A stretch of 63,857 bases of DNA from Cyanobacteria bacterium M_surface_10_m2_179 (GTDB lineage: Bacteria > Cyanobacteriota > Cyanobacteriia > PCC-6307 > Cyanobiaceae), in contig VGPW01000003.1 of the NCBI GenBank assembly GCA_016882545.1, forward strand, positions 1 to 63,857, given 5' to 3'. This document shows, one piece after another, positions 1-7,231 of the stretch. A program made the position numbers and the translations under genes. A model generated the notes under the pieces. That model saw nothing but the letters and a program-made list of their open reading frames with translations. It did no database searches and was not told the origin of the DNA. The first letter of the stretch is position 1; each line of letters begins with the position of its first letter.

Positions 1-120
1 GCTCAGTTTCTGGTGGTGAGCCACCGCCGCCCGATGATCGGCGCCGCCACCCGCACCATCGGCGTGACCCAGGCCCGCGGCGCCCACACCCAGGTGGTGG
101 GATTACCACCTGCGGCCTGA
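1..120 (+). CDS. smc: Chromosome segregation protein SMC, C-terminal end (partial)
   Basis: The window opens inside an ORF in frame 1 that ends with TGA at 118-120. The readable 39 residues contain '[12 protein letters not shown]' and '[10 protein letters not shown]', which match the last strands of the SMC ATPase head just after the Walker B and D-loop region. SMC is a DNA-binding ATPase that compacts and segregates the chromosome. The start and nearly all of the protein lie outside the window, so nothing can be said about the hinge or coiled coils. Identification rests on this short but characteristic C-terminus. Confidence 0.8.
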   Translation, partial: AQFLVVSHRRPMIGAATRTIGVTQARGAHTQVVGLPPAA

Positions 121-154
121 AAGCCAGACCTTGCCATTCGGCCACAATGCGCCC

Positions 155-1090
155 ATGACAACCACCCCTCCCGGCAGCGATCTGACCGCCATGGCGGCAC
201 CCCCCAGCGATCGTCTGTGGCTGCGCTCGGAGCTGATGGGCACCCAAGTGATCACCCGTGACTCGGGTCGTCGCCTCGGCGTGGTGGGCGAAGTGGTGGT
301 GGATATCGACCGGCGTGAAGTGGTAGCGCTGGGCCTACGCGACAACCCGCTCACCCGCTTCCTGCCGGGCCTGCCGCGCTGGATGCCGCTGCAGAGCATC
401 CGCCAGGTGGGCGATGTGATCCTGGTGGATTCGGCCGATTCCCTGGCCGAGGGCTTCAACCCGGATCGCTACTCGAAGGTGATCAACTGCCAGGTGGTCA
501 CCGAAGCCGGCGAACAGCTCGGCAAGGTGCTCGGCTTCAGCTTCGACATTGAAACCGGCGAACTCACCACGCTGGTGCTCGGTGCCCTCGGGATTCCCCT
601 GCTGGGCGAAGGGGTGCTCAGCACCTGGGAGCTCACGGTGGAGGAAATCGTGAGCAGCGGCCCCGACCGGATCATCGTGTACGAGGGCGCCGAGGAGAAG
701 CTCAAGCAGCTGGGCACCGGCCTGCTCGAAAAGCTGGGCGTGGGCGGCCCCAGCTGGGAGCAGGAGGAGCGCGAGCGCTACCGGCTCAACATGGTGCCGG
801 TGGAAAACCAGCTGGCCGCGGGCCAACCCAGCGTTCAGGAACAGCAGCGCCGCATCGAGCCCGCCACCAATCGCCGCTTCGAACCCGACGAGGCCTACGA
901 CTACGTGGAGGTGGAGCAGCGCCGCGAGCGCGAACCGCTGCGCCAGCGCCGCTACCTCGACGAGGAGCCCATGGAGCCGCAACCCCGCCGCGGCTATGAG
1001 CAGGAAGCACCCCCCCGCCGCCGCTACGTGCGCGATGAGGGGCCCCTGGATGTGGAACCGATGGACCCCCGCGATAGTGAGCGCTGGTAG
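155..1090 (+). CDS. PRC-barrel domain protein
   Basis: The protein has two PRC-barrel-like halves: an N-terminal one around 'RSELMGTQVITRDSGRRLG' and a second around 'VINCQVVTEAGEQLGKVLG', followed by 'DIETGELTTLVLG'. PRC barrels are small beta folds used in photosynthetic reaction centre H subunits and RNA-processing proteins; in cyanobacteria the exact role of these two-domain proteins is unsettled. The last 90 or so residues are rich in Arg, Glu and Pro and look disordered. The ORF track starts at 131, but the ATG at 155 (MTTTPPG) gives a more natural N-terminus. It lies 34 nt after smc, on the same strand, and converges with msrB. Confidence 0.7.
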   Translation: MTTTPPGSDLTAMAAPPSDRLWLRSELMGTQVITRDSGRRLGVVGEVVVDIDRREVVALGLRDNPLTRFLPGLPRWMPLQSIRQVGDVILVDSADSLAEGFNPDRYSKVINCQVVTEAGEQLGKVLGFSFDIETGELTTLVLGALGIPLLGEGVLSTWELTVEEIVSSGPDRIIVYEGAEEKLKQLGTGLLEKLGVGGPSWEQEERERYRLNMVPVENQLAAGQPSVQEQQRRIEPATNRRFEPDEAYDYVEVEQRREREPLRQRRYLDEEPMEPQPRRGYEQEAPPRRRYVRDEGPLDVEPMDPRDSERW

Positions 1091-1108
1091 GGCTGCCGCT
1101 GCTGGCGG

Positions 1109-1510
1109 TCAGGCCTGCTTGGGCTCGAAGTTGAGCGAGGCCGAATTCACGCAGTAGCGCAAGCCGGTGGGGTTGGGCCCGTCGTTGAACACGTGCCCGA
1201 GGTGCGCATCGCAGTTGGCGCACTTGATCTCGGTGCGCACCATGCCGTGGCTGCGATCTTCCACGGTGGTGATCGCTTCGGGCTTCACGCCCTCCCAGAA
1301 GCTGGGCCAGCCGCTGCCCGAGTCGTATTTGCTATCAGAGCTGAACAGCTCGTGGCCGCAGCACACGCAGCGATACATGCCCTTGGCCTTGTTATCCCAA
1401 TAGATGCCGGTGAAAGCGCGCTCGGTGCCGCCGAGCCGGGCCACCTGGAACTGCTCCGGAGACAGCTGATCGCGCCACTGCTCGTGATCAGCGGAAGAAG
1501 CGGAGGCCAT
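1109..1510 (-). CDS. msrB: Peptide-methionine (R)-S-oxide reductase MsrB
   Basis: This 133-residue protein reduces methionine-R-sulfoxide in oxidised proteins, using thioredoxin as reductant. Visible features are two zinc-binding CxxC pairs ('CVCC' and 'CANC'), the 'SGWPSFW' segment and the catalytic 'RYCVNSASL' motif near the C-terminus. The full MsrB domain is present and there is no MsrA fusion. The longer ORF of the track runs on upstream in the same frame, but the ATG at 1510 ([12 protein letters not shown]) matches the family length. It lies 28 nt downstream of the LpxB-like gene on the same strand, so the two may be co-transcribed. Confidence 0.93.
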   Translation of the reverse strand: MASASSADHEQWRDQLSPEQFQVARLGGTERAFTGIYWDNKAKGMYRCVCCGHELFSSDSKYDSGSGWPSFWEGVKPEAITTVEDRSHGMVRTEIKCANCDAHLGHVFNDGPNPTGLRYCVNSASLNFEPKQA

Positions 1511-1538
1511 GGCAAGCGGGAATGGGCTGGCCCACAAC

Positions 1539-2819
1539 TTAAGAAGCCTGCCCCGGCAACGCCGGCAGCAGCTCCCGCACCATCGCCGCCAGCGCCGCCA
1601 CCGCCCCGGGCTGACCGCGCAGGCTGCGCAGATCGTCGCGCAGGCCATCCAGCCGCTCCGGGTGCTCCAGCCAATCGAGCGCCTCCGCCGCGATCTGCGC
1701 CGGCGTGATCTCGCCCACCCGCTCCGGCACCACCGCCCGCCCCGCCGAAATGTTGGGCCAGGCCAGGAAGCCGTGGTGACGCATCCGCCAGGCGGTGAGC
1801 GCCGCCCCCAGCAGCCAACGCAGAATCGGCAGGCGGGCCAGGATCCCCAGGCCGCCATCCCAGGCCTGCATCACATGCAGGTGCTGGGTGGGCACGAGCA
1901 CAATCATCGGCACCCCCAGGGCACCCAGCTCGGCGGTGTTGGCACCAACGGTGGTGAGGGCCAGGCGGCACTGGCTCAACACGCCATGGGCCGGTTGCTG
2001 CTCCACCAGCCGGATGCGGGTGCCCGCGGCGGTGCACAACTCCGAGCCCTCCGCCCCCGCGAGCAACTGCGGCTCGCCGGCGCCGTAGAAGGCCGCGATC
2101 GGATTCGCCCCGCCCGCATAGGCCAACAGCTCCTGCACGCTGGTGGTGGGAGCAACCGGCAGCAGAAACGAGGTGGTGGGCCGCACCCGGGCGATGCGGT
2201 CGGCCGTTTCCAGCAGAAAGGGCATGCCCACCTGCAACTTGGCGCGCTTGGATCCCGGCATCAGCGCCAGCCATTCGCCCTGGGGCAGCAGCTGGTCGCT
2301 GCGGGCCGATTCCGAGAGATCCGCCATGAGATCACCCACCACTCGGCAGCGGGGCTGCCAGCGCCGGGGCAGGCGATCCGCCGCCGCAGAGCCCATCGCC
2401 GCAATCCGATCGTTCCAGCGGGGCCAGCGGGCCACCCACTCGGCGTAGGTGATGTGGCGATAACCGAGGCGCGCCGAGAGCAGCACGGTCCAGAACTGAT
2501 CGCCGCCCAGAAACACCACCACCCCTCGCGCCGGCCAGGGGCCGTGGCGCCGGGGGCGCAGCAGCAACCACCAGAAGCGGGAGGCCGGCAGGATGCGCTC
2601 AAACAGGCCCATGGCCGCCGCCACCCGGTGTTCCGTGCCGGTGGCATTGGGGCAGGGCACCAGCACTAGCTGCAACCCGACCGCCGCGTCGGCAGCCAGG
2701 GGCCGCATCGCCAGCTCGCGGTGCAGGCGCTGGGCCAGGGGCCGAACCCAGGTGGCGAGCTCACCGGGGCCGTTGCACACCAGCACGATCGCGGCGTCGC
2801 CTGCGCCTGCTGCGGTCAC
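1539..2819 (-). CDS. LpxB-like glycosyltransferase (lipid-A-disaccharide synthase-related)
   Basis: The 426-residue protein resembles the cyanobacterial family annotated as lipid-A-disaccharide synthase-related. N-terminal '[14 protein letters not shown]' corresponds to the GT-B entry loop of LpxB, '[12 protein letters not shown]' to the LpxB 'LPGSR' motif, and '[23 protein letters not shown]' to the nucleotide-sugar binding region. Canonical LpxB transfers a glucosamine lipid to make the lipid A disaccharide. The first motif differs from true LpxB (GE.SGD), so the substrate is uncertain. The start is GTG (MTAAGAG). It lies just downstream of tRNA-Leu and upstream of msrB. Confidence 0.7.
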   Translation of the reverse strand: MTAAGAGDAAIVLVCNGPGELATWVRPLAQRLHRELAMRPLAADAAVGLQLVLVPCPNATGTEHRVAAAMGLFERILPASRFWWLLLRPRRHGPWPARGVVVFLGGDQFWTVLLSARLGYRHITYAEWVARWPRWNDRIAAMGSAAADRLPRRWQPRCRVVGDLMADLSESARSDQLLPQGEWLALMPGSKRAKLQVGMPFLLETADRIARVRPTTSFLLPVAPTTSVQELLAYAGGANPIAAFYGAGEPQLLAGAEGSELCTAAGTRIRLVEQQPAHGVLSQCRLALTTVGANTAELGALGVPMIVLVPTQHLHVMQAWDGGLGILARLPILRWLLGAALTAWRMRHHGFLAWPNISAGRAVVPERVGEITPAQIAAEALDWLEHPERLDGLRDDLRSLRGQPGAVAALAAMVRELLPALPGQAS

Positions 2820-2851
2820 AAGGGCTTACCGACGAACGGTGGAGCAAAGCA

Positions 2852-2933
2852 TGCGGATGGCGAGACTTGAACTCGCAAGACCGAAGTCACACGCCCCTCA
2901 AACGTGCGTGTCTACCAATTCCACCACATCCGC
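2852..2933 (-). tRNA. tRNA-Leu (anticodon GAG)
   Basis: The minus strand folds as a class II tRNA of 82 nt. The acceptor stem GCGGATG pairs with CATCCGC, with A as discriminator base. The D-loop contains AATTGGTAGA, the anticodon stem CACGT/GCGTG encloses loop TTGAGGG (anticodon GAG), a long variable arm follows, and the T-arm contains GTTCAAGTC. Size and variable arm fit leucine tRNA and the anticodon reads CUC/CUU. No CCA is encoded after the discriminator base, so CCA must be added after transcription. Confidence 0.95.
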
Positions 2934-3132
2934 GTGGTTGTGTTGAGCAGGGCAGCACAGGGCTGACGGAGCTCGGGGTTGGATCGCTTGCGATCAAGCC
3001 GCAGGCGTGAGGGCAGACGGCGACTGAACACCGCTCCGGAACTATACCCATCAGCCCGGCGTGATCCCACCTGGTGAGCACTGATACAGTCCCCAGCGGC
3101 CTGCGCTGCCGGATCTGCCGGCTTGCCACTGG

Positions 3133-4485
3133 ATGCCCATCGGCAAACTGCTGATCGCCAACCGTGGCGAAATCGCACTTCGAATTCTGCGCAGTTGCCG
3201 CGAACTCGGCATTCCCACTGTTGCTGTGTACAGCACGGTGGATCGCAACGCCCTGCACGTGCAGCTGGCCGATGAGGCCGTGTGCATCGGCGATGCACCC
3301 AGCTCCAAGAGCTACCTCAACATCCCCAACATCCTGGCGGCCGCCACCTCCCGCGGCGCCGATGCCATCCACCCGGGCTACGGCTTCCTCGCCGAAAACG
3401 ACAAGTTCGCGGAGATCTGCGGCGCCCACGGCATCACCTTCGTGGGCCCGTCGCCCGAGTCGATCCGCTCCATGGGCGACAAATCGACCGCCAAGGCCAC
3501 CATGCAGAGCGTGGGGGTGCCCACCATCCCCGGCAGCGAAGGCCTGTTGGAGAACGTGGATGAGGCCCGCGCTTTAGCGGCCACCATGGGCTATCCGGTG
3601 ATGATCAAGGCCACCGCCGGGGGCGGCGGCCGGGGCATGCGGCTGGTGCCCTCCGCCGATCAACTCGACAATCTGTTCAAGGCCGCCCAGGGCGAAGCGG
3701 AAGCCGCCTTCGGCAATCCCGGCCTTTACATGGAGAAATTCATCGACCGGCCCCGGCACGTGGAGGTGCAGGTATTGGCCGATCGCCACGGCAACGTGGT
3801 GCACGTGGGCGAGCGCGACTGCTCGATCCAGCGCCGCCACCAGAAACTGCTGGAAGAAGCGCCCAGCGTGGCGATCGATGCCGACCTGCGGCGTCAGATG
3901 GGCGATGCGGCCGTGGCCGCTGCCCGCACCATCGGCTACGAAGGCGCCGGCACGGTGGAGTTCCTGGTGGACCGCACCGGGCACTTCTATTTCATGGAGA
4001 TGAACACCCGCATCCAGGTGGAACACCCGGTCACCGAAATGGTGAGCGGTGTGGATCTGATTGCGGAACAGCTGCGCATCGCCGGCGGCGAACCGATCTC
4101 CGTGACCCAGGAGCAGATCAAGCTCACCGGCCACGCGATTGAGGTACGCATCAACGCGGAGGATCCGCGCCAGAACTTCCGCCCCTCACCGGGCAAAATC
4201 ACAGGCTGGCTGCCCCCCGGCGGCCCCGGCGTGCGCTTCGACAGCCACGTGTACACGGGCTACGAGATCCCCCCCTTCTACGACTCGCTGATCGGCAAGC
4301 TGATCGTGTGGGGCACCGATCGGCCGCATGCCCTCAAACGCCTGCGGCGGGCGCTGTCGGAATGCGCGGTAACCGGCATTCCCACCACCATCGATTTCCA
4401 CCTGCAGCTGCTGGATCGACCGGAATTCCAGGCCGGCGACGTGCACACCAAGTTTGTGGAGCAGGAGATGCTGCCTCCGGCCTAA
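3133..4485 (+). CDS. accC: Acetyl-CoA carboxylase, biotin carboxylase subunit
   Basis: AccC carboxylates biotin on the carrier AccB using ATP and bicarbonate, the first half-reaction of malonyl-CoA formation for fatty acid synthesis. The 450-residue protein shows the N-terminal '[14 protein letters not shown]', the ATP-grasp glycine-rich loop '[10 protein letters not shown]', '[12 protein letters not shown]' and the active-site segment '[14 protein letters not shown]'. Length and all three domains match a stand-alone biotin carboxylase. The ATG at 3133 gives the usual short N-terminus ([13 protein letters not shown]). It is not beside accB here, which is common in cyanobacteria. Its stop codon overlaps that of the convergent yggT gene. 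Confidence 0.97.
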   Translation: MPIGKLLIANRGEIALRILRSCRELGIPTVAVYSTVDRNALHVQLADEAVCIGDAPSSKSYLNIPNILAAATSRGADAIHPGYGFLAENDKFAEICGAHGITFVGPSPESIRSMGDKSTAKATMQSVGVPTIPGSEGLLENVDEARALAATMGYPVMIKATAGGGGRGMRLVPSADQLDNLFKAAQGEAEAAFGNPGLYMEKFIDRPRHVEVQVLADRHGNVVHVGERDCSIQRRHQKLLEEAPSVAIDADLRRQMGDAAVAAARTIGYEGAGTVEFLVDRTGHFYFMEMNTRIQVEHPVTEMVSGVDLIAEQLRIAGGEPISVTQEQIKLTGHAIEVRINAEDPRQNFRPSPGKITGWLPPGGPGVRFDSHVYTGYEIPPFYDSLIGKLIVWGTDRPHALKRLRRALSECAVTGIPTTIDFHLQLLDRPEFQAGDVHTKFVEQEMLPPA

Positions 4486-4856
4486 GCCGGCAGCACGCTG
4501 GCTCGGATCATCATCTGGGTGATCACCCCCTGCTGACCCACCAGCAGTTCACGCACCAGGCTCACCAGACCAAGCCAGATCACTGGGGTGACATCCACGC
4601 CGCCGATCGGGGCGATCAGCCGCCGGCTGAAGGCGAGCAAGGGTTCGGTGGGGATCGCCACCACCCGCCAGAGGCCCTGGCTCAGATCCACCTGGGGATA
4701 CCAGGTGAGCACGATCCGGAACAGGAAAAGCAAGGTCCACGCCGAAAGCAGCACGCCGAGCACCAGGTGCACTGGCGGCAGCAGTTGGCGCAGTAGCGCC
4801 AGGGTGTCTGCCCCCGAGGCCGTCTCAAGGCTCACCGTCTCAAGGCTCCCCGTCAC
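4482..4856 (-). CDS. YggT family integral membrane protein
   Basis: The 124-residue protein has two hydrophobic segments: '[26 protein letters not shown]' and '[18 protein letters not shown]'. The signature '[28 protein letters not shown]' between them is typical of YggT/Ycf19 proteins. Members are linked to thylakoid nucleoid or cell-division functions in cyanobacteria and plastids, but no enzyme activity is known. The start is GTG at 4856. The N-terminus contains a small duplicated element (SLETVSLET). The stop codon overlaps that of accC. Confidence 0.85.
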   Translation of the reverse strand: MTGSLETVSLETASGADTLALLRQLLPPVHLVLGVLLSAWTLLFLFRIVLTWYPQVDLSQGLWRVVAIPTEPLLAFSRRLIAPIGGVDVTPVIWLGLVSLVRELLVGQQGVITQMMIRASVLPA

Positions 4857-4933
4857 AAAGCTCTAAGCAGTGGTGTGTGGATCGTAGGAAGTGGTCATCG
4901 CTGCCTAGGATCCCGGGCGGATTCGTCAGTGCC

Positions 4934-5056
4934 ATGACCCCCTCCCTCGCCAACTTCCTCAGCAGCCTCGCGTGGGGCGCGGTGATCGTGGTGGTTCCCA
5001 TCACCGCTGCGGTGATCCTGATCAGCCAGAACGATCGCGTTGACCGCAAGCTCTGA
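4934..5056 (+). CDS. psbX: Photosystem II reaction center protein PsbX
   Basis: This 40-residue ORF is too short for the ORF track. It reads '[20 protein letters not shown]', continues as one transmembrane helix and ends '[11 protein letters not shown]', which matches cyanobacterial PsbX. PsbX is a single-helix subunit at the edge of photosystem II near cytochrome b559 and is linked to quinone exchange. It lies 43 nt upstream of ycf66, so both may share a transcript. Confidence 0.92.
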   Translation: MTPSLANFLSSLAWGAVIVVVPITAAVILISQNDRVDRKL

Positions 5057-5099
5057 TTGAGAGCCGGGCCTAGAGTGGCCCGAAAGGGAACCTCGATCC

Positions 5100-5963
5100 G
5101 TGGTTAACGCCAGCCTGAACTGGGCCAGCATCGTTGGGATCGTGCTGGCCGTTGGCGGGGCCTTCCTCTATTTCATGAGGAGCTTCAAGCCGGCCCTTGC
5201 CCGCGACTACGACGTGTTTTTCGCGGCCGTGGGCCTGCTTTGCGGCGGCATCCTCTTCTTCCAGGGCTGGCGCCTCGACCCGATCCTGCAGTTCGGCCAG
5301 TTTCTGCTGGCCGGCACCACGGTGTTCTTCGCCTACGAGAGCGTGCGCCTGCGGGGCGTGACCACCGAACAGGCGAGGCGCTCCTCCTACTTCGACGACG
5401 ACGACGAGCCCACGCCGCGCCCGCGCATGGGCGGTGGGCGCGATTGGCGCGACGATACCGATCGCTTCGACGAACCCCAACCCTTACGCCGCCGCATCCG
5501 CTCCCGTGAGGAGAGCTTCGGCGAGCGTGATGAGGAGGATCTCTACCGTCCGCGCCGTGCCCCAGCCCGTGCGGCCATTCCCGAGCGGGCTGCCTCCCGC
5601 GACGATTGGAGCCGTTTCCGCGCCGGCGATGCTCCCGCTGCTGATGGTGGCGGCCGTGAATTCGGCGCCCGCCGCCAGGGCCGCGATGAAAGCCGCCGCG
5701 GCTCTCGGCCGGTGAGCAGCAGCGACGACATGCCGCGCTCCAGCCGCCGCCCCGGTGCCCCAGAGCCCACCCGTCCCGGCGCTGCTCCCGACTCACGCCA
5801 GGCCGGCGTGCCCCAGGGAGCTCCCTACCGCCCTTCCGGCGCCGCTGCCCAGCCGAGCACAAACAGCGCTCCTGATGCCAGCGTCAGTGATGCCGTGTTC
5901 CGTCCGGTGCCCCCCTCCAGCCGCCCGGGCCCGCGCGACAACAGCTCCCGCTTCGACGACTGA
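5100..5963 (+). CDS. ycf66: Ycf66 family protein
   Basis: The N-terminal 90 residues contain two transmembrane helices ('SIVGIVLAVGGAFLYFM' and 'FAAVGLLCGGILFFQGWRLDP') with the family core 'QFLLAGTTVFFAYESVRLRG'. The rest (about 190 residues) is low-complexity, rich in Arg, Asp, Pro and Ser, and probably disordered. Ycf66 proteins are confined to cyanobacteria and plastids and their role is not settled. The start is GTG (MVNASLNWASIVG), which matches the family N-terminus. psbX lies upstream and the first of two TolB-like lipoproteins begins at the stop codon. Confidence 0.88.
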   Translation: MVNASLNWASIVGIVLAVGGAFLYFMRSFKPALARDYDVFFAAVGLLCGGILFFQGWRLDPILQFGQFLLAGTTVFFAYESVRLRGVTTEQARRSSYFDDDDEPTPRPRMGGGRDWRDDTDRFDEPQPLRRRIRSREESFGERDEEDLYRPRRAPARAAIPERAASRDDWSRFRAGDAPAADGGGREFGARRQGRDESRRGSRPVSSSDDMPRSSRRPGAPEPTRPGAAPDSRQAGVPQGAPYRPSGAAAQPSTNSAPDASVSDAVFRPVPPSSRPGPRDNSSRFDD

Positions 5964-6526
5964 TCACCCTGCAACGCAGCACCGCCCGGCCCCTGCTGGC
6001 GACTGCGGCCCTGGCGCTCGCGCTCGTGGGTTGTGGCCTTGATCCCCTGCGGCGCCAGGCTGCCGCGCCAACGGGACTTGGGCCCGAATCCCGCCAGCAA
6101 CCTGCCCTGAGCGGCGATGGCCGCTTGCTGGCAACGCTGGTGGAGCGGGCCGGCCGCACCACCGTGTTGTTGCAGGAGCGGCGCAGCGGCACGGTGCTGC
6201 CCCTGCGCCAATTGCGCAACCGCCAACCCCACAGCTCACCATCGCTGAGCTGGAACGGCCGCTACCTGGCCTTGCTGGTGCAGCAGGGCTCCCTGCGGCA
6301 GGCGGTGATCGAAGACCGCGCCACCGGTCGCCTGCAACCACTCTTTCTGCCGCCGGGCCAGGAGCCTCAACAGCTCAGCCTGGCTCCCGATGGCCAGAGC
6401 ATGGCCGTGGAGGTGATCAGCGGCGGCAGCCAGCGGGTGCAGCTGTTTGATCTGAGCGGCCTGCTCGAGCCCGATCGCGCTCCAGGGCTGCGGCAGAGCG
6501 GCGGCGGCCCGGGGCTGGCGCCATGA
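5960..6526 (+). CDS. TolB/PD40-like beta-propeller lipoprotein (first of a tandem pair)
   Basis: The ORF track starts this gene at a GTG (6026), but that start cuts off a clear lipoprotein signal peptide. Reading upstream in frame gives a basic-then-hydrophobic stretch ending in the lipobox 'ALVGC'. The only upstream start-like codons are CTG, and the CTG at 5960 overlaps the ycf66 stop as CTGA; I place the start there with caution. The mature part has about three beta-propeller blade repeats of the type 'LSLAPDGQSMAVEV'. It is probably anchored in the periplasm or thylakoid lumen. It overlaps the next gene as ATGA, and the two proteins look paralogous. Confidence 0.65.
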   Translation: MITLQRSTARPLLATAALALALVGCGLDPLRRQAAAPTGLGPESRQQPALSGDGRLLATLVERAGRTTVLLQERRSGTVLPLRQLRNRQPHSSPSLSWNGRYLALLVQQGSLRQAVIEDRATGRLQPLFLPPGQEPQQLSLAPDGQSMAVEVISGGSQRVQLFDLSGLLEPDRAPGLRQSGGGPGLAP

Positions 6527-7014
6527 GCAGCAGCTGGATCCAACGCTGGGGGGCGCTGCTTAGCCTCTCGCTGCTGCTGGGGGGCTGCCAGGGGGGCCTG
6601 CGGCCGGTGAACAGCGTTAACCAACAGCTCAATCGCATCGGCAGCAGCGGCAGCCCATCCCTGGCCGGCGGCTGGCTGGCCCTGATCGCCAACCGCGCCG
6701 GGGCGAGGGCCCAGGTGCAGCTCATTGATCTGCAACGCGGTGCACCGGTGCCGCTCATGGGCCTCAACCGCGCCGACAGCCTGCCGATCAGCGTGGCCGT
6801 GGATCAGCAGGGCGAACGCCTGGCCCTGGTGCGCCAGCGCGATGACCGCAGCGAATTGGTGCTGTATCGCCGCTCCATCCAGGCGGCGCAGCTGCTGCCG
6901 ATCGAGCCGGCCGGTGTGCCCCAACGGGTGAGCCTCAGCGCCGATGGTCGGGTGATCGCGGTGCAGGTGAGCCGCGGCGGCTTCTGGCAGGTTGACCTGC
7001 TGGAACTTCCCTGA
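6523..7014 (+). CDS. TolB/PD40-like beta-propeller lipoprotein (second of a tandem pair)
   Basis: The protein has 163 residues. The N-terminus is a signal peptide ending in the lipobox 'LLLGGC', so the mature protein should be lipid-anchored outside the cytoplasm. After the anchor there are about three blade-like repeats, including 'ISVAVDQQGERLALVRQR' and 'RVSLSADGRVIAVQVSRGG', close in pattern to the upstream gene. TolB-type propellers usually need six blades in one chain; here two tandem genes carry about three each. The ATG overlaps the upstream stop by 4 nt, indicating translational coupling. Function is unknown. Confidence 0.75.
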   Translation: MSSSWIQRWGALLSLSLLLGGCQGGLRPVNSVNQQLNRIGSSGSPSLAGGWLALIANRAGARAQVQLIDLQRGAPVPLMGLNRADSLPISVAVDQQGERLALVRQRDDRSELVLYRRSIQAAQLLPIEPAGVPQRVSLSADGRVIAVQVSRGGFWQVDLLELP

Positions 7015-7023
7015 TCGCGGGCT

Positions 7024-7224
7024 TCAGCCCACGAAACCGGCCCAACGCAGAAAGGTGTCGCCGCTGATCGCTTCCACGAGCAGCACAGCCGCAAAGCCCA
7101 CCATGGCGAAGCGGCCATTCACCCGCTCGGCGTAGGCGCTCCAGCCGAAGGCGGGCACGTCGTTGGTGGTGGCGCTGGTGGCCGGAGTGGCGCTGTCTGA
7201 AGTGGAGTTGGTGGTGGTGCTCAT
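7024..7224 (-). CDS. hli: High light-inducible protein (Hlip, one-helix chlorophyll-binding protein)
   Basis: The 66-residue protein has a Ser/Thr-rich N-terminus and one transmembrane helix with the chlorophyll-binding motif 'AERVNGRFAMVGFAAVLLVE', in which the Glu and Asn-Gly-Arg residues are conserved. Hlips bind chlorophyll and carotenoid in the thylakoid membrane, dissipate energy and assist photosystem II assembly under high light. It starts 7 nt after the stop of the upstream ABC transporter on the same strand, so it is probably co-transcribed, which is not a standard arrangement. Confidence 0.93.
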   Translation of the reverse strand: MSTTTNSTSDSATPATSATTNDVPAFGWSAYAERVNGRFAMVGFAAVLLVEAISGDTFLRWAGFVG

Positions 7225-7231
7225 CGCTGGA

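Noticed and set aside
2981-3002. Short inverted repeat GCTTG-CGAT-CAAGC between tRNA-Leu and accC
   Set aside because: Arms are only five bases with no T run; too weak to call a terminator or operator.
4818-4850. Tandem repeat CCGTCTCAAGGCTC as a regulatory repeat
   Set aside because: It lies inside the yggT coding region and simply encodes a duplicated SLET element.
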